This document shows positions 9,257 through 18,153 of a stretch of 64,000 nt of DNA, piece by piece. Under the pieces are notes generated by a model. The model saw only the letters and a program-made list of their open reading frames with translations, did not search any database and was not told the DNA's origin. Positions within the stretch are counted from its first letter, which is position 1; each line of letters opens with the position of its first letter. Source of the DNA: Paenibacillus pectinilyticus (GTDB taxonomy: Bacteria; Bacillota; Bacilli; Paenibacillales; NBRC-103111); assembly GCF_001700435.1 (NCBI RefSeq), contig NZ_LYPC01000012.1:124001-188000 (forward strand). Reading direction: 5' to 3'. The position numbers and the translations under genes were made by a program.

Positions 9257-10546
9257 TTAACTGCGCTTAACGATTTTGAAATGATCCTCCAGCAGCAGCC
9301 AGTTTTGCGGGAACTTGAGCCCTAGCTTCCAATAACTAATACCGCGCAGCCCAAGCTCGGTGAGCAGGCGGAATTTGGCTTGGAGGGAGCGTGCATCCTC
9401 GAACCAAACCGTATGCTCCTTGCCGGCATCGTCCCAATAGTTGAAATGAGGCGCTTGCGCGGAATGGTCATACAAGATCTGGGCGTTGTATTTACGGGCC
9501 AAATCGATAGCGGCCTGCGGCGAAATTGCTTTGGCGAAGGCACCGCCTTTGACATAAGGCAGCGTCCAGTCATAGCCATACAGATTTTGACCCATCATGA
9601 TTTTGTTGGCGGGCATTTCACTCCGGGCATACTCCAGTACCTTGCGTACGGGTCCTATCGGAGAAACGGCCATAGGAGGTCCGCCGCTGTAGCCCCACTC
9701 ATACGTCATGATGATGACAAAATCAACAATTTGACCATGCGCTTTATAATCATGGGCTTCATACCAGGCTCCCGCTTGGGTCGCACTGGTTTTGGGAGCG
9801 AGCGCAGTAGATACGAGATACCCCTTGCGGTGAAAGCGGTCCACGGCTTTGCGCAAGAAGTTGTTGTAAGCTTCACGATCGGCAGGCAGCAGATGCTCAA
9901 TGTCAAAATGAATATCCTTAAAGCCGAGTTGATCGGCTGTTGTTTCAATATTTTGCAGCAGGCGAGTTTGAATGGCTTCATCGGTGAGGATCAGGTGCCC
10001 AAGCTCTGCGCTGAATTGGTCATTTTCAAGATTCGTAACCACCATCATCAGGGTGACCCCGAATTGCTGAGTGATCTCCCGCAAATGGTTAAGCGGCGGG
10101 TGTACTAAGGTACCGTCGCGCTTAATGCGGAAGCTGAAGGGAGCTAAATAGGTCAAGTGGGGCGCGGCCTCATGCGCAGCTTGCACCAGAAGAGGCGAAA
10201 CATCTTCGCCGCGGGGCTCGATATATGCGTTCACTTCTGCTTGTCTGCGCGGGGTTGGCGGGATGTATAACCGAAAGCCGCTCGGCAGCGGTTGGTAGGG
10301 TGAAATACCATTTACAGATGCGAGTGTATCTAAGTCGATGCCAAGTTTCTGGGCTATGCGATAAAGGGCCTCACCGGGCTGTATCCAGTAAAAAGAGCCG
10401 ACAATCGGAATAACCATTGCCTGTCCGATGACTAACGATTGATTGGGGGTCAACTCATTCGCCGCTGCCACCTCATCCACCGACACGCCATAGGTTTGCG
10501 AAATGCGATACAACGTTTGTCCTTTTTGGACAACGTGAATTTGCAT
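9257..10546 (-). CDS. LysM-GH18 peptidoglycan hydrolase (spore YaaH/SleL type)
   Basis: This is a 429-residue protein with two N-terminal LysM domains (about residues 1-45 and 48-93) that bind peptidoglycan. A glycoside hydrolase 18 barrel follows. The catalytic motif DIHFDIEHL, with the proton-donor Glu, lies near residue 212, and the ESMTYEWGYSGGPPM-like region contains MTYEWGYSGG near 285. The architecture matches YaaH/SleL N-acetylglucosaminidases of spores and their paralogues. No signal peptide is present, as in spore-coat members. The ATG at 10546 is preferred because AAGGAGG lies just upstream; an in-frame extension to 10654 has no such support. Confidence 0.85.
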   Translation of the reverse strand: MQIHVVQKGQTLYRISQTYGVSVDEVAAANELTPNQSLVIGQAMVIPIVGSFYWIQPGEALYRIAQKLGIDLDTLASVNGISPYQPLPSGFRLYIPPTPRRQAEVNAYIEPRGEDVSPLLVQAAHEAAPHLTYLAPFSFRIKRDGTLVHPPLNHLREITQQFGVTLMMVVTNLENDQFSAELGHLILTDEAIQTRLLQNIETTADQLGFKDIHFDIEHLLPADREAYNNFLRKAVDRFHRKGYLVSTALAPKTSATQAGAWYEAHDYKAHGQIVDFVIIMTYEWGYSGGPPMAVSPIGPVRKVLEYARSEMPANKIMMGQNLYGYDWTLPYVKGGAFAKAISPQAAIDLARKYNAQILYDHSAQAPHFNYWDDAGKEHTVWFEDARSLQAKFRLLTELGLRGISYWKLGLKFPQNWLLLEDHFKIVKRS

Positions 10547-10897
10547 GGGGTTTCCTCCTTTAAAATTATGGATCGGATGGAAAAGTAATTCTGAGTCTCC
10601 CATAAAGGGAGGCTCAGAGGATGGAGAGGCGGAAATGACTGTATCCGAGCCCACTGTTGACCATCAGGAAGTCCTTACTGGTCATGAAACTCACCTTTTC
10701 ATCGGGGTCACTCATCACGACATGGCATCGATAAAGGTTTTCTCCCATTTTATTCGTGGGGTAGGCGATAGGTGATTGTCTAGGTATAAAAAGTTGAGAA
10801 ATGAAGCTACACCCTTTGCTGCTGAGGCAGCAATTGGGCTGTGCGTACGGGGGGCGAGATTTGGAAATGGTGGTACTAAACAGCTCTAATCACACGC
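10547..10897. other. Non-coding region between the hydrolase and TetR genes
   Basis: About 350 bases hold no convincing gene. A short hairpin is visible near 10591-10613 (CTCCC and GGGAG arms). A 33-codon minus-strand reading frame starting near 10711 has no ribosome binding site and was not called. Confidence 0.5.
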
Positions 10898-10935
10898 AAA
10901 AAAAAAACTACTTTAGCAATTGAGCTAAAGTAGTT
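10898..10935 (-). terminator. Terminator overlapping the 3' end of the TetR coding sequence
   Basis: The arms ACTACTTTAGC and GCTAAAGTAGT pair perfectly around a 6-nt loop and run into ten T on the minus strand. The stop codon TAG lies inside the 3' arm, so the last nine codons of the TetR gene form the terminator. Confidence 0.9.
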
Positions 10936-11489
10936 AACGTCTGACCGAGCAAAGCCGGATCTTGATTCGCATGCTGTAGAAATAGTGCGCCTTCTAGGGC
11001 AGAAACGATGAGCGCCGCCACAGCTTTTGCAGGAAGAGTCGGAGAGAATTCCCCCTTGTGCACACCCTCGAGAAGCAGCCCTTCAACCAAGGTCATTTGC
11101 TCCTGAAAAAAGGAGCCAACTTTCCGCCTAAGCGCATCCGCTTCCTGCGGCATTTGCGTGTACAGCGTAAGAAAAGGGCAGCCGGCTAAGAAACTGGACT
11201 CCGTACCTGCCATAGCTTGAAGGAACAGGTCGAATCGCTCCTGTGCACGCAAGTCCTTACGACCTACGATGTCTTGGATCAACTCCGTATAGGTTTGAAT
11301 AAGCTGGTCGAGTATGGCCGTTAAGAGGTCTTCCTTACTTTTAAAATAATAGTAAATATTCGTCTTCGATACCGTGCTAACGAGCACGATTTCGTCCATT
11401 GAGGTGGCTAGATAGCCTTTGGTCAAAAAAAGCTTCATTGCAGTTTGTAGCACAACATCACGGTTGGTAAATTTTTTGGTCTTTGTCAT
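10908..11489 (-). CDS. TetR/AcrR family repressor
   Basis: This is a 193-residue one-component repressor. The N-terminal helix-turn-helix covers about residues 8-55 (RDVVLQTAMKLF, then GYLATSMDEIV and KTNIYYYFKSKEDLL). The C-terminal ligand and dimer domain is of the YxaF/LmrA-like group, with a typical ECxF-like region around a single Cys near residue 93. No Shine-Dalgarno is seen. A canonical promoter places its -10 only seven bases before the ATG, so the mRNA is probably leaderless. A palindrome covers the -10, which points to autorepression. The divergent YiaA/B gene probably shares this control. Confidence 0.85.
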   Translation of the reverse strand: MTKTKKFTNRDVVLQTAMKLFLTKGYLATSMDEIVLVSTVSKTNIYYYFKSKEDLLTAILDQLIQTYTELIQDIVGRKDLRAQERFDLFLQAMAGTESSFLAGCPFLTLYTQMPQEADALRRKVGSFFQEQMTLVEGLLLEGVHKGEFSPTLPAKAVAALIVSALEGALFLQHANQDPALLGQTLTTLAQLLK

Positions 11490-11525
11490 GAATAGTACTA
11501 TAAAGTACTAAAAATGGCGTGTCAA
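11490..11525 (-). promoter_or_regulatory. Sigma-A promoter and palindromic operator of the TetR gene
   Basis: On the minus strand TTGACA (11525-11520) and TATAGT (11502-11497) are spaced by exactly 17 nt. The arms TAGTACT and AGTACTA (11493-11499 and 11504-11510) form a 7-4-7 palindrome over the -10. The expected transcription start is within a base or two of the ATG. Confidence 0.8.
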
Positions 11526-11585
11526 ATCGTTCCATATCCGATCCGCATTTCTGTTAGGAAGTCTTAGGAGTAGGTACTATTGGAA

Positions 11586-11622
11586 AATAGTACTATTTGA
11601 GATTGCCGAATCCCTCTATAAT
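11586..11622 (+). promoter_or_regulatory. Second TAGTACTA operator and -10 for the YiaA/B gene
   Basis: AATAGTACTATT (11586-11597) is a perfect 12-bp palindrome with the same AGTACT core as the operator in front of the TetR gene. A TATAAT box lies at 11617-11622; no good -35 is seen at 17 nt. The operator sits where the -35 would be, which suggests repression of the downstream gene. Confidence 0.6.
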
Positions 11623-11679
11623 AAGTAACAAGAGCAAGTCATTAACGCGCTGCTAAGGCAGCGACAGGGGGATTTTAAA

Positions 11680-12159
11680 ATGATGAATCAACGGAAACGG
11701 AATACAACAGCATTTACTTTTATGGCGTGGGCATCTTTTATCGGGGCATTTGTGGCCATGTTTATTGGGATATATACACTCGAAGAATCGCTTAGTGTGA
11801 AAGGGTACTTCGCTGTTTGTGCGCTGTTCCTCACCATGTCGGCGTTCGTGCTGCAGAAAGTCATTCGCGATAACTTGGAGGATGGGTATGAAGCTCGTAA
11901 ACGGAATACATCGGCCTTTACCTTCTTAGCATGGAGCTCCTTTGCTCTGGCCCTGCTCGGAATGTTCATTGGCATTATCAACTTGGATCAGCTGCTTTCT
12001 GTCAAAGGGTACTACGCCGTAACGGCGCTGTTCCTGACGATGTCCTCCTTTGTTTTGCAAAAAACAGTGCGTGATAACAACGATGACGATGTGTTGTATC
12101 CTGTGCAACATATGCAGTCCAGTTCGAATTTGACAGATAGTAAAATAGAAGACCTGTAG
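11680..12159 (+). CDS. Double YiaA/YiaB-domain membrane protein
   Basis: This 159-residue integral membrane protein contains two tandem copies of the YiaA/YiaB domain, at about residues 4-65 and 70-132. Each has two transmembrane helices and the repeated pattern KRNT-AFTF, then MFIGI, then LSVKGY and FVLQK-RDN. The role of the family is unknown; some members respond to envelope stress. The gene is divergent from the TetR gene and shares its AGTACT operators, so it is the likely regulated target. An AGGGGGA site precedes the ATG. Confidence 0.85.
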   Translation: MMNQRKRNTTAFTFMAWASFIGAFVAMFIGIYTLEESLSVKGYFAVCALFLTMSAFVLQKVIRDNLEDGYEARKRNTSAFTFLAWSSFALALLGMFIGIINLDQLLSVKGYYAVTALFLTMSSFVLQKTVRDNNDDDVLYPVQHMQSSSNLTDSKIEDL

Positions 12160-12163
12160 CTAA

Positions 12164-12304
12164 GCGCTTGGGCTGCTGCAAAAGCTGGTCGAGGATGACA
12201 AGGCAGTGAGCGTAGAGGCCGCTATCGCTAGCGGACTCTACAAGAAGCCCAGCAGTGACCCGCTGGATCAGATCGAAGCCGCGATTGGAAATGCGCTGAA
12301 GTAG
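12164..12304 (+). pseudogene. Orphan C-terminal coding remnant (46 codons, no start)
   Basis: An open frame follows an in-frame TAA and runs 46 codons to a TAG. Its translation looks like real protein (LGLLQKLVEDDKAV, then a helix ending EAAIGNALK). It has no plausible start or ribosome binding site and a terminator-like hairpin follows 23 bp later. It looks like the tail of a gene whose 5' part was deleted. I do not recognise the parent family. Confidence 0.35.
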
Positions 12305-12326
12305 CCGCGTCGCTAGTGACGCCATA

Positions 12327-12364
12327 GAAATCCCGCCCCAGCCTAGTGGCTGAAGCGGGATTTC
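12327..12364. terminator. Hairpin terminator, near-copy of the xylA terminator
   Basis: The arms GAAATCCCGC and GCGGGATTTC, with inner AGCC and GGCT, form a strong stem. A near-identical hairpin lies at 12894-12930 and a half copy near 12655-12678. Confidence 0.7.
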
Positions 12365-12893
12365 TTGCTGTATCTCCGACGATTGGAGGATCCAGGTACG
12401 AATTCTGAAGGTAATACCTGTATAAGCTACAGCTAAATTCCGCCAAATCCGCTAGTTTATAAGAATAAATGGAGATCCTGTAGCTAAAATTGCTGCTTTT
12501 TCGATTTTCTGATGAATAGCTTAAAATTACCTACATGTTCTCCAGTTATTTGGTTTTAACAAGCTAAATCGACAGAATTAACACCATGAAATCCAGTTAA
12601 TTTGTCTTCATAGGCCCCCACCGCTAACATGAATCCAAAAAACGCTAACCTCCACCAAACGGCTGAAGCGGGAGTTCTAGGGGACTGCTGACACGTATCC
12701 ATTTCCTAGAGTGAGGGTCGCGGGGAAGCTGGGCTGGGGAGGTCGATGGGATGATGCGGTTGGCGTGATTAGTTCGATGAAATAGAACTGAATTCACTGG
12801 GCTGGGGCTGAGCCGGGAAGCCGAACGAGTGGCGTGATTTAGGCATGGTATCACATGGTGAGTTGGTGCGGGCGGCTTGATGCCGAATAGCAA
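12365..12893. other. Non-coding stretch between hairpin copies
   Basis: About 530 bases with no supported gene. The only structure seen is a degenerate half of the flanking hairpin near 12655-12678 (GGCTGAAGCGGGAG). The duplicated hairpins suggest local duplication and decay. Confidence 0.5.
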
Positions 12894-12930
12894 AAATCCC
12901 GCCCCAGCCCAACCGGCTGAAGCGGGATTT
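12894..12930 (-). terminator. Intrinsic terminator of xylA
   Basis: The stem AAATCCCGC with GCGGGATTT has inner AGCC/GGCT pairs. On the minus strand it is followed by TTTTTG. It lies 14 bp past the xylA stop. Confidence 0.8.
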
Positions 12931-12943
12931 CTCACAGATGATA

Positions 12944-14263
12944 TTAAGCGTTAAGCAAGTATTGATTCACAGTCGCTTTAATCAATTCCAAACGGCCGGA
13001 TTGGTTCACGATCGGTCCGTTATTGGCTAATGCATAAGCTTCTAGTGATTTGAAATCCGCTTTGCCAGACACGATGTCTGCGCCGATGCCGGATTTGAAG
13101 GAACCATAGCGTGTATCAAGGATGCCCTCGAAGACTTTGTCTTCGATCAATTTAGCTGCAACTTGCAAGCCGCGTGCGAATGCATCCATACCCGCGATGT
13201 GTGCGTACACAACGTCGATGGGCTCGAAGGACGTACGACGAACTTTAGCGTCGAAGTTTACGCCGCCACGGCCGATTCCGCCTTCATTTAAGAGGATTTC
13301 GTACATCGCCATTGTTGTCGAGTACAGGTCAGTTGGGAACTCATCCGTGTCCCAACCTAGCAATAAGTCACCTTGGTTCGCATCGATGGAGCCAAGAATA
13401 CCGTTAACGCGTGCTACACGAAGCTCGTGCTCGAACGTGTGACCAGCAAGCGTTGCATGGTTCGCTTCCAAGTTTAATTTGAAGTAAGGAAGCAAGTCAT
13501 ATTTTTGCAAGAATGAAAGCGTAGTAGCCGCATCGAAATCGTATTGGTGTTTGGAAGGCTCTTTCGGTTTTGGCTCAATCAGGAATTGGCCTGTGTAGCC
13601 AATTTCTTTCGCATAATCAACGGCCATGTGTAGGAAGCGAGCCAGGTTGTCGAGTTCAAGACCAAGATCCGTGTTCAAAAGCGTCTCGTAACCTTCACGA
13701 CCACCCCAGAACACATAGTTTTCAGAACCAAGCTCTTTCGCGTGGTCCAAAGCTTTCTTCACTTGTGCTGCCGCATAAGCGAATACTTCAGCATTGTTGG
13801 AAGTCGCTGCACCGTGAACAAAACGCGGGTTGGTGAACATGTTTGCTGTGTTCCAAAGCAGCTTTTTGCCTGTGGAAGCCATTTTATCTTTGATCAAACC
13901 AACGATTTCATCGAGGTTTGCGTTCGTTTCTTGCAGCGTGCCCCCTTCAGGCGCGATATCGCGGTCGTGGAAGGCGAAGTAGTCCACATCAAGAATGTTC
14001 AGAAGCTCGAAGCAAGCATCAACGCGAGCTTTGGCCAGCTCCATGCCGTCGTATTTGTCCCAAGCACGGACGTTCGTGCCAGCGCCGAATGGATCGGAGC
14101 CATTAGCGGAGAAGGAGTGCCAGTAAGCGATTGCAAAACGCATATGTTCGCGCATGCTTTTGCCTAGAATAACTTGATCTGGGTTATAAAATTTAAAAGA
14201 CAGCGGGTTCGTGGATGTCGGGCCTTCGTACTTAATCGTTGGGGTGTTATCGAAGTAGCTCAT
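12944..14263 (-). CDS. xylA: Xylose isomerase
   Basis: XylA interconverts D-xylose and D-xylulose in the cytoplasm with two divalent metals. The 439-residue length fits the class II enzymes of Bacillota. Visible signatures are [12 protein letters not shown] (catalytic His region, about residue 101), [10 protein letters not shown] (about 187), [15 protein letters not shown] (about 233) and the metal-binding segment [17 protein letters not shown] (about 271). The ATG at 14263 lies eight bases after GGAGG. A small extension upstream to 14278 overlaps that site. It is divergent from xylR with an operator between them. No xylulokinase gene is present in the window. Confidence 0.97.
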   Translation of the reverse strand: MSYFDNTPTIKYEGPTSTNPLSFKFYNPDQVILGKSMREHMRFAIAYWHSFSANGSDPFGAGTNVRAWDKYDGMELAKARVDACFELLNILDVDYFAFHDRDIAPEGGTLQETNANLDEIVGLIKDKMASTGKKLLWNTANMFTNPRFVHGAATSNNAEVFAYAAAQVKKALDHAKELGSENYVFWGGREGYETLLNTDLGLELDNLARFLHMAVDYAKEIGYTGQFLIEPKPKEPSKHQYDFDAATTLSFLQKYDLLPYFKLNLEANHATLAGHTFEHELRVARVNGILGSIDANQGDLLLGWDTDEFPTDLYSTTMAMYEILLNEGGIGRGGVNFDAKVRRTSFEPIDVVYAHIAGMDAFARGLQVAAKLIEDKVFEGILDTRYGSFKSGIGADIVSGKADFKSLEAYALANNGPIVNQSGRLELIKATVNQYLLNA

Positions 14264-14307
14264 GAATTTAGCCTCCAAATAAATGATTAATAAATGCTTA
14301 TGCAGTC

Positions 14308-14351
14308 ATCATAGCATCATTCCAATAGTTTGTAAATTCATTAAACAAACT
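14308..14351 (-). promoter_or_regulatory. xylA promoter with xylO operator
   Basis: On the minus strand TTTACA (14336-14331) and TATGAT (14313-14308) are 17 nt apart. The arms AGTTTGT (14327-14333) and ACAAACT (14345-14351) form an 11-nt-spaced inverted repeat that matches the xylO pattern and covers the -35. XylR binding there would block xylA transcription. Confidence 0.85.
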
Positions 14352-14436
14352 TAGTTGGTGCGTGAAAAAGGCAACTATGTTAGAATCATTTCCATAGCGA
14401 TGATTCGCAGCATTTGGAACGGTATGGAGGAATATC

Positions 14437-15612
14437 ATGAAACAAACAGGCGATTTAAACCTCGTGAAAAAAATAAATAAAACGATCGTGCTGCATCACA
14501 TTCGCACGGATTCACCGATATCCCGCGCACGTATAGCGGAGATTACAGGGCTGACCAAAGCCACGGTATCTAGTCTAGTCAATGAGCTCATCGAAAGCTC
14601 TCTGGTGGAAGAGATCGGTGTGGGGGAATCGAGCGGCGGTCGGAAGCCGATGATGCTGCTTTTTAAAGGAACGGCGGGGTATGCGATTGGCGTCGATCTC
14701 GGAGTGCACGATATTTTGGCTGTACTCACGGATTTGACCGGCAAGGTGATTCGTGAGAAGCGCATTCAGCATCATAATGAGAGTGTGGAACACGTCACGC
14801 GCCTGCTAACAACAACGATTCGTGAGCTGATCGATACGGCACCAGAGAGTGTTTACGGGGTCATAGGCATCGGCCTTGGCGTACCAGGTATTTGTGATGA
14901 AGAGGGGAACTTGCTATTTGCACCGAATCTCGGTTGGGAAAATGTACCGCTGCAAGCGCAGCTGGAAGCTGAATTCGGGCTTCCGGTTGTGATTGATAAT
15001 GAAGCGAACGCTGGTGCGGTTGGTGAGAAGCAGTTCGGAGCCGGCAAGGATACGGCGAATCTCGTCTATGTGTCGATCGGCATGGGGATCGGGGCAGGTA
15101 TTATTATTCGCAACGAGCTGTATCGCGGGGCAACAGGTTTCTCCGGTGAGATCGGGCATATCTCGATCCAGCATGACGGTCCCAAATGCCGCTGCGGCAG
15201 CTTGGGCTGTTGGGAGCTGTACGCATCGGAGCATGCGTTATTGGAGCAAGCCGGTCAGGAGCTAGGCCACGAAGTGGACCTAGAATCGCTATTAAGCAAA
15301 GCGGAGAATGGCGACGCAGGGGTGATTCAGCTTTTTGAACGGCTAGGCTATTATCTTGGCGTCGGTGTCGTGAATATTATTAACGGATTTAATCCAGAAT
15401 TTATCATTCTGGGCGGACGGTTGGCCGGTGGTGAGAAGTGGCTGATGAAGCCTTTGCTAGAGCTGTTAGAGAAGCGATCCCTTCCGCATCCGCGCAAGCA
15501 ATTGAAGGTGGAATTCTCGGAGCTTCAGGATAGATCGACCGTGCTGGGGGCGGCGTCTTTTGCGGTGGCGAAGTTTTTTGCCTCGACAACGGTGTCAGTG
15601 GAGCGGAGCTAA
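14437..15612 (+). CDS. xylR: ROK-family xylose repressor
   Basis: This 391-residue repressor has a winged HTH in about the first 70 residues (ISRARIAEITGLTKATVSSLVNEL) and a ROK sugar-kinase-like sensor domain. In the sensor IGVDLGVHDILA (about residue 86) is the phosphate-binding strand and GEIGHI (about 240) plus CRCGSLGCWE (about 250) form the ROK signature and zinc-binding cysteines. Such proteins bind xylO until xylose releases them. The divergent placement against xylA and the operator between the genes support the assignment. A TATGGAGG site precedes the ATG. Confidence 0.93.
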   Translation: MKQTGDLNLVKKINKTIVLHHIRTDSPISRARIAEITGLTKATVSSLVNELIESSLVEEIGVGESSGGRKPMMLLFKGTAGYAIGVDLGVHDILAVLTDLTGKVIREKRIQHHNESVEHVTRLLTTTIRELIDTAPESVYGVIGIGLGVPGICDEEGNLLFAPNLGWENVPLQAQLEAEFGLPVVIDNEANAGAVGEKQFGAGKDTANLVYVSIGMGIGAGIIIRNELYRGATGFSGEIGHISIQHDGPKCRCGSLGCWELYASEHALLEQAGQELGHEVDLESLLSKAENGDAGVIQLFERLGYYLGVGVVNIINGFNPEFIILGGRLAGGEKWLMKPLLELLEKRSLPHPRKQLKVEFSELQDRSTVLGAASFAVAKFFASTTVSVERS

Positions 15613-15708
15613 TGGGTTTGTATACGCGCAGATCAGAATGGATAGTCTGACAAATTAAAGTCATTGACCGAAGCTTTGTACGTTTTGTAAAATGGGAGAG
15701 GTCTTGAT

Positions 15709-16263
15709 TTGGCACGGCTGCGTGTATCCCATTATAGAAAAGGACGGGAACCAACGATGTTTCTTCGTTCGATTATCATGTGCTGCTACCTGATGGGAGC
15801 GTATTGGGCTTCCTATCACTTTCCATCGCTGAAGATGGTCTTTTACCCAACGCTGGGGGCATTTAGTTTTCTTTTTATGCATCGCGTGGACAAAATTAAA
15901 GAGATTCGCCGAATTATTCTCGGAGCCATTATCGCGGTGACGATGGGCAGCCTTTTTTATACGATAAGCTCAGGTGCAATTTCCTTCTTTCTGACAGCAA
16001 TTGTGACGATAACCTTGATTCAATTTTTCAAATGGAATGCGGCGCCGATTCTGTCAGTCTCGTTCATCCCTTTTTTCTCACACGCCGTCTCCTTGTGGGC
16101 ACTGCCGATTGCGGTATTTGTTTCGCTGACAGGGTTGCTGATCTCGATTTGGCTCATTGCTAAGGTCGAGCAGCTGACATGGTACGTGAGATTAGCAGGC
16201 AGAATATCTCAAATGCTCGCGCCGATGCGGACGCCATTGGAAACTTTGAAGAAAGAACTATAG
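15709..16263 (+). CDS. Integral membrane protein of unknown function
   Basis: This is a 184-residue protein with about five to six hydrophobic helices, ending in a short amphipathic basic tail. The pattern is reminiscent of the aromatic-acid-exporter/FUSC-like N-terminal membrane domain, but the match is too weak to name a function. Two starts are possible. The TTG at 15709 has GGGAGAGG seven bases upstream, and the ATG at 15757 has AAGGACGGG upstream; the latter begins directly at the first membrane helix. A hairpin terminator follows 24 bp after the stop. Confidence 0.65.
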   Translation: MARLRVSHYRKGREPTMFLRSIIMCCYLMGAYWASYHFPSLKMVFYPTLGAFSFLFMHRVDKIKEIRRIILGAIIAVTMGSLFYTISSGAISFFLTAIVTITLIQFFKWNAAPILSVSFIPFFSHAVSLWALPIAVFVSLTGLLISIWLIAKVEQLTWYVRLAGRISQMLAPMRTPLETLKKEL

Positions 16264-16287
16264 CGCGCGTGCAGCGTGAACATAAAG

Positions 16288-16321
16288 AAAAGCGATCAGC
16301 CCAAAATGCTGTCGCTTTTTT
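16288..16321 (+). terminator. Intrinsic terminator
   Basis: AAAGCGA with TCGCTTT and inner CAGC with GCTG form a stem followed by seven T. It ends the membrane-protein gene and argues that the next gene starts downstream at 16344. Confidence 0.8.
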
Positions 16322-16343
16322 TCGGATTAAAGGGGATACGAAA

Positions 16344-16844
16344 ATGAGATTGCATAAAGGAGAAATCCTGTTCCGCCAAGGAGAGATCGGTTCATTATTT
16401 AGGCTCCATGCAGGTCTGCTAAAAATTGTCCGTTCGCACGAAGATGGTAATACGACACTGGTCAATATTATCGTACCTGGTGAAACGATTCCGCATCACT
16501 CGCTAATTAGTCCAAGTGTGTACTATGGAACTGCGATTGCACTGGTGACGTGTGATGTTGACGTGCTGCCTGCTGAGCAGTGGTATGGGGATTTAGAACG
16601 CAGCCCCGAGCACTTTCGCACAATCGCTCGTCAATTGCAGGATAAGCTTCGGATGATGCAGCAGCGGATTGATCAGCTGACGGAAGTTGCTCCAGCGGCT
16701 AAACTGGTGAAGATGGAAGCCTGGTTTCAACAATATATCGGAACACTGAAGCTCACAGATGTGCTGACTCAGGAGGAGATCGGTCAGTTCATTGGGCTCC
16801 GCCGAGAAACCGTGAATCGGTTGCTGCGGGAAAGGGAGAAATAG
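16344..16844 (+). CDS. Crp/Fnr-family transcription regulator (short form)
   Basis: This 166-residue regulator has a cyclic-nucleotide-binding-type beta roll from the first residue (HKGEILFRQGEIGSLFRLHAG) and a C-terminal HTH. The recognition helix reads RRETVNRLLRE, which keeps the Arg-Glu-x-x-x-Arg spacing used by Crp to read TGTGA. Only one Cys is visible (near residue 73), so an Fnr-type iron-sulfur cluster is not expected. The protein is shorter than the usual 210-230 residues because it begins inside the beta roll. The ATG at 16344 follows AAAGGGGA; an upstream extension would read through a terminator. A matching DNA box lies in the neighbouring hmp promoter. Confidence 0.85.
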   Translation: MRLHKGEILFRQGEIGSLFRLHAGLLKIVRSHEDGNTTLVNIIVPGETIPHHSLISPSVYYGTAIALVTCDVDVLPAEQWYGDLERSPEHFRTIARQLQDKLRMMQQRIDQLTEVAPAAKLVKMEAWFQQYIGTLKLTDVLTQEEIGQFIGLRRETVNRLLREREK

Positions 16845-16893
16845 CAAACAAATAGGGACTTAATAGCGACCGAGCTATTCCTTCATACGCTTG

Positions 16894-18111
16894 CTAGGAC
16901 AGTGCTCCAGAAGGACCGAAGAATTCATAATGACGGTCATCTTCAGGAACGCCCCACGCGATGAGCAATTGATTAACAGCTTTCATGAACGGCAAGGGCC
17001 CACAGAAGTAAAAACTGCCCTCCACGGTCGGTACTAGGCTTTGGAGCCAAGGTAGATCGATATAACCTTGTTTATGATAAGCCTGCTCACTGGCATCGCT
17101 AGCTGTTGGCTGTGTATAGCACCAAGCAACCGTCACTTGTGGATGCGCCATGGCAATTCGCTCAATCTCATGACGAAGCGCGTGATGTTGACCATTTTGA
17201 GCAGCGTGGATGAAGGTGACTTTCCTATTCGGCTGCGTAGTTACAAGGAAATGAAGCATACTCACCATGGGAGTGAGGCCGACGCCACCGCTAAGGAGTG
17301 TGACAGGCCGCGTATCCGTTTGATCCAGTGTAAAGTCACCTGCGGGGGCAGAAAGCCAGAGAACGTCTCCTTCTTGAACCTGATTGTGTAAATAGACGGA
17401 AACCTTACCCGCTGGAACAGTTGGATTGGTGTCTTCGCGCTTAACCGAAATCCGATAGAACGGCTGGCCAGGTGCATGAGAGAGACTATATTGTCGAATG
17501 TGCGTGTAGGTTTCACCAGGTATTTGAACGCGGATACTGACATATTTTCCAGGTTCAAATGAAGCAATGGGGCCCTGATCCTGCGGGGTTAGATAAAAGG
17601 AAGTAATCACGTCGCTTTCCTTGTCTATTCGAGCGACGACGAAGGGTCTGAAATCACGCCATCCCCCTGGCTGCAAAGCCGAATTCGTATACATATCAGT
17701 CTCAATGCCAATGAAAACACTAGCAATGACCCCGTAAGCTTCCGCCCATGCTGCAAGGATATCGTCCGTCGCGGCATCACCTAAGACTTCCTTAATTGCT
17801 CCTAGTAAATGTTCCCCAACAATGGGGTATTGTTCTGGTTTAACACCCAAACTGCGATGTTTATGCGCAATTTGTTTGACCACTGGTAGAATAACCTCCA
17901 ATCGATCAATATACTTAGCTGCTGCGTAGACGGCATTGGCTAGAGCTGTTTGCTGTCGACCTTGCTTTTGATTGGCATGATTGAATACATGTAAGAGCTC
18001 CGGGTGAGCTGTAAATAGTCTGTCGTAGAATAGCTTGGTTATCGCTACACCATGAACTTCTAGTACGGGCACAGTGGATTTAATCGTTTGAATGGTTTGT
18101 TCGCTTAGCAC
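16894..18111 (-). CDS. hmp: Flavohemoglobin (nitric oxide dioxygenase)
   Basis: Hmp oxidises NO to nitrate with O2 and NAD(P)H and protects against nitrosative stress. The 405-residue protein has an N-terminal globin (residues 1-140) with Tyr B10 (KLFYDRLF), the distal Gln in NQKQGRQQ, and the proximal His in IAHKHRSLGVKPEQYP. It is followed by a ferredoxin-reductase-type FAD domain (RQYSLS near residue 205) and an NAD domain (LLSGGVGLTPM near 270, YFCGPLPFM near 375). Transcription is divergent from the gene at 18281. The promoter lacks a -35 and instead carries a Crp-type palindrome. Confidence 0.95.
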   Translation of the reverse strand: MLSEQTIQTIKSTVPVLEVHGVAITKLFYDRLFTAHPELLHVFNHANQKQGRQQTALANAVYAAAKYIDRLEVILPVVKQIAHKHRSLGVKPEQYPIVGEHLLGAIKEVLGDAATDDILAAWAEAYGVIASVFIGIETDMYTNSALQPGGWRDFRPFVVARIDKESDVITSFYLTPQDQGPIASFEPGKYVSIRVQIPGETYTHIRQYSLSHAPGQPFYRISVKREDTNPTVPAGKVSVYLHNQVQEGDVLWLSAPAGDFTLDQTDTRPVTLLSGGVGLTPMVSMLHFLVTTQPNRKVTFIHAAQNGQHHALRHEIERIAMAHPQVTVAWCYTQPTASDASEQAYHKQGYIDLPWLQSLVPTVEGSFYFCGPLPFMKAVNQLLIAWGVPEDDRHYEFFGPSGALS

Positions 18112-18153
18112 GTGGAATCATCTCATTTCAAAGTAGATTGACTTGATGCCTTC

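Noticed and set aside
10613-10711. A 33-codon minus-strand frame upstream of the LysM hydrolase
   Set aside because: It lacks a ribosome binding site and similarity to anything recognised.
16179-16343. Longer N-terminus for the Crp-type regulator
   Set aside because: It would overlap the preceding gene and read through a terminator; the ATG at 16344 has its own ribosome binding site.
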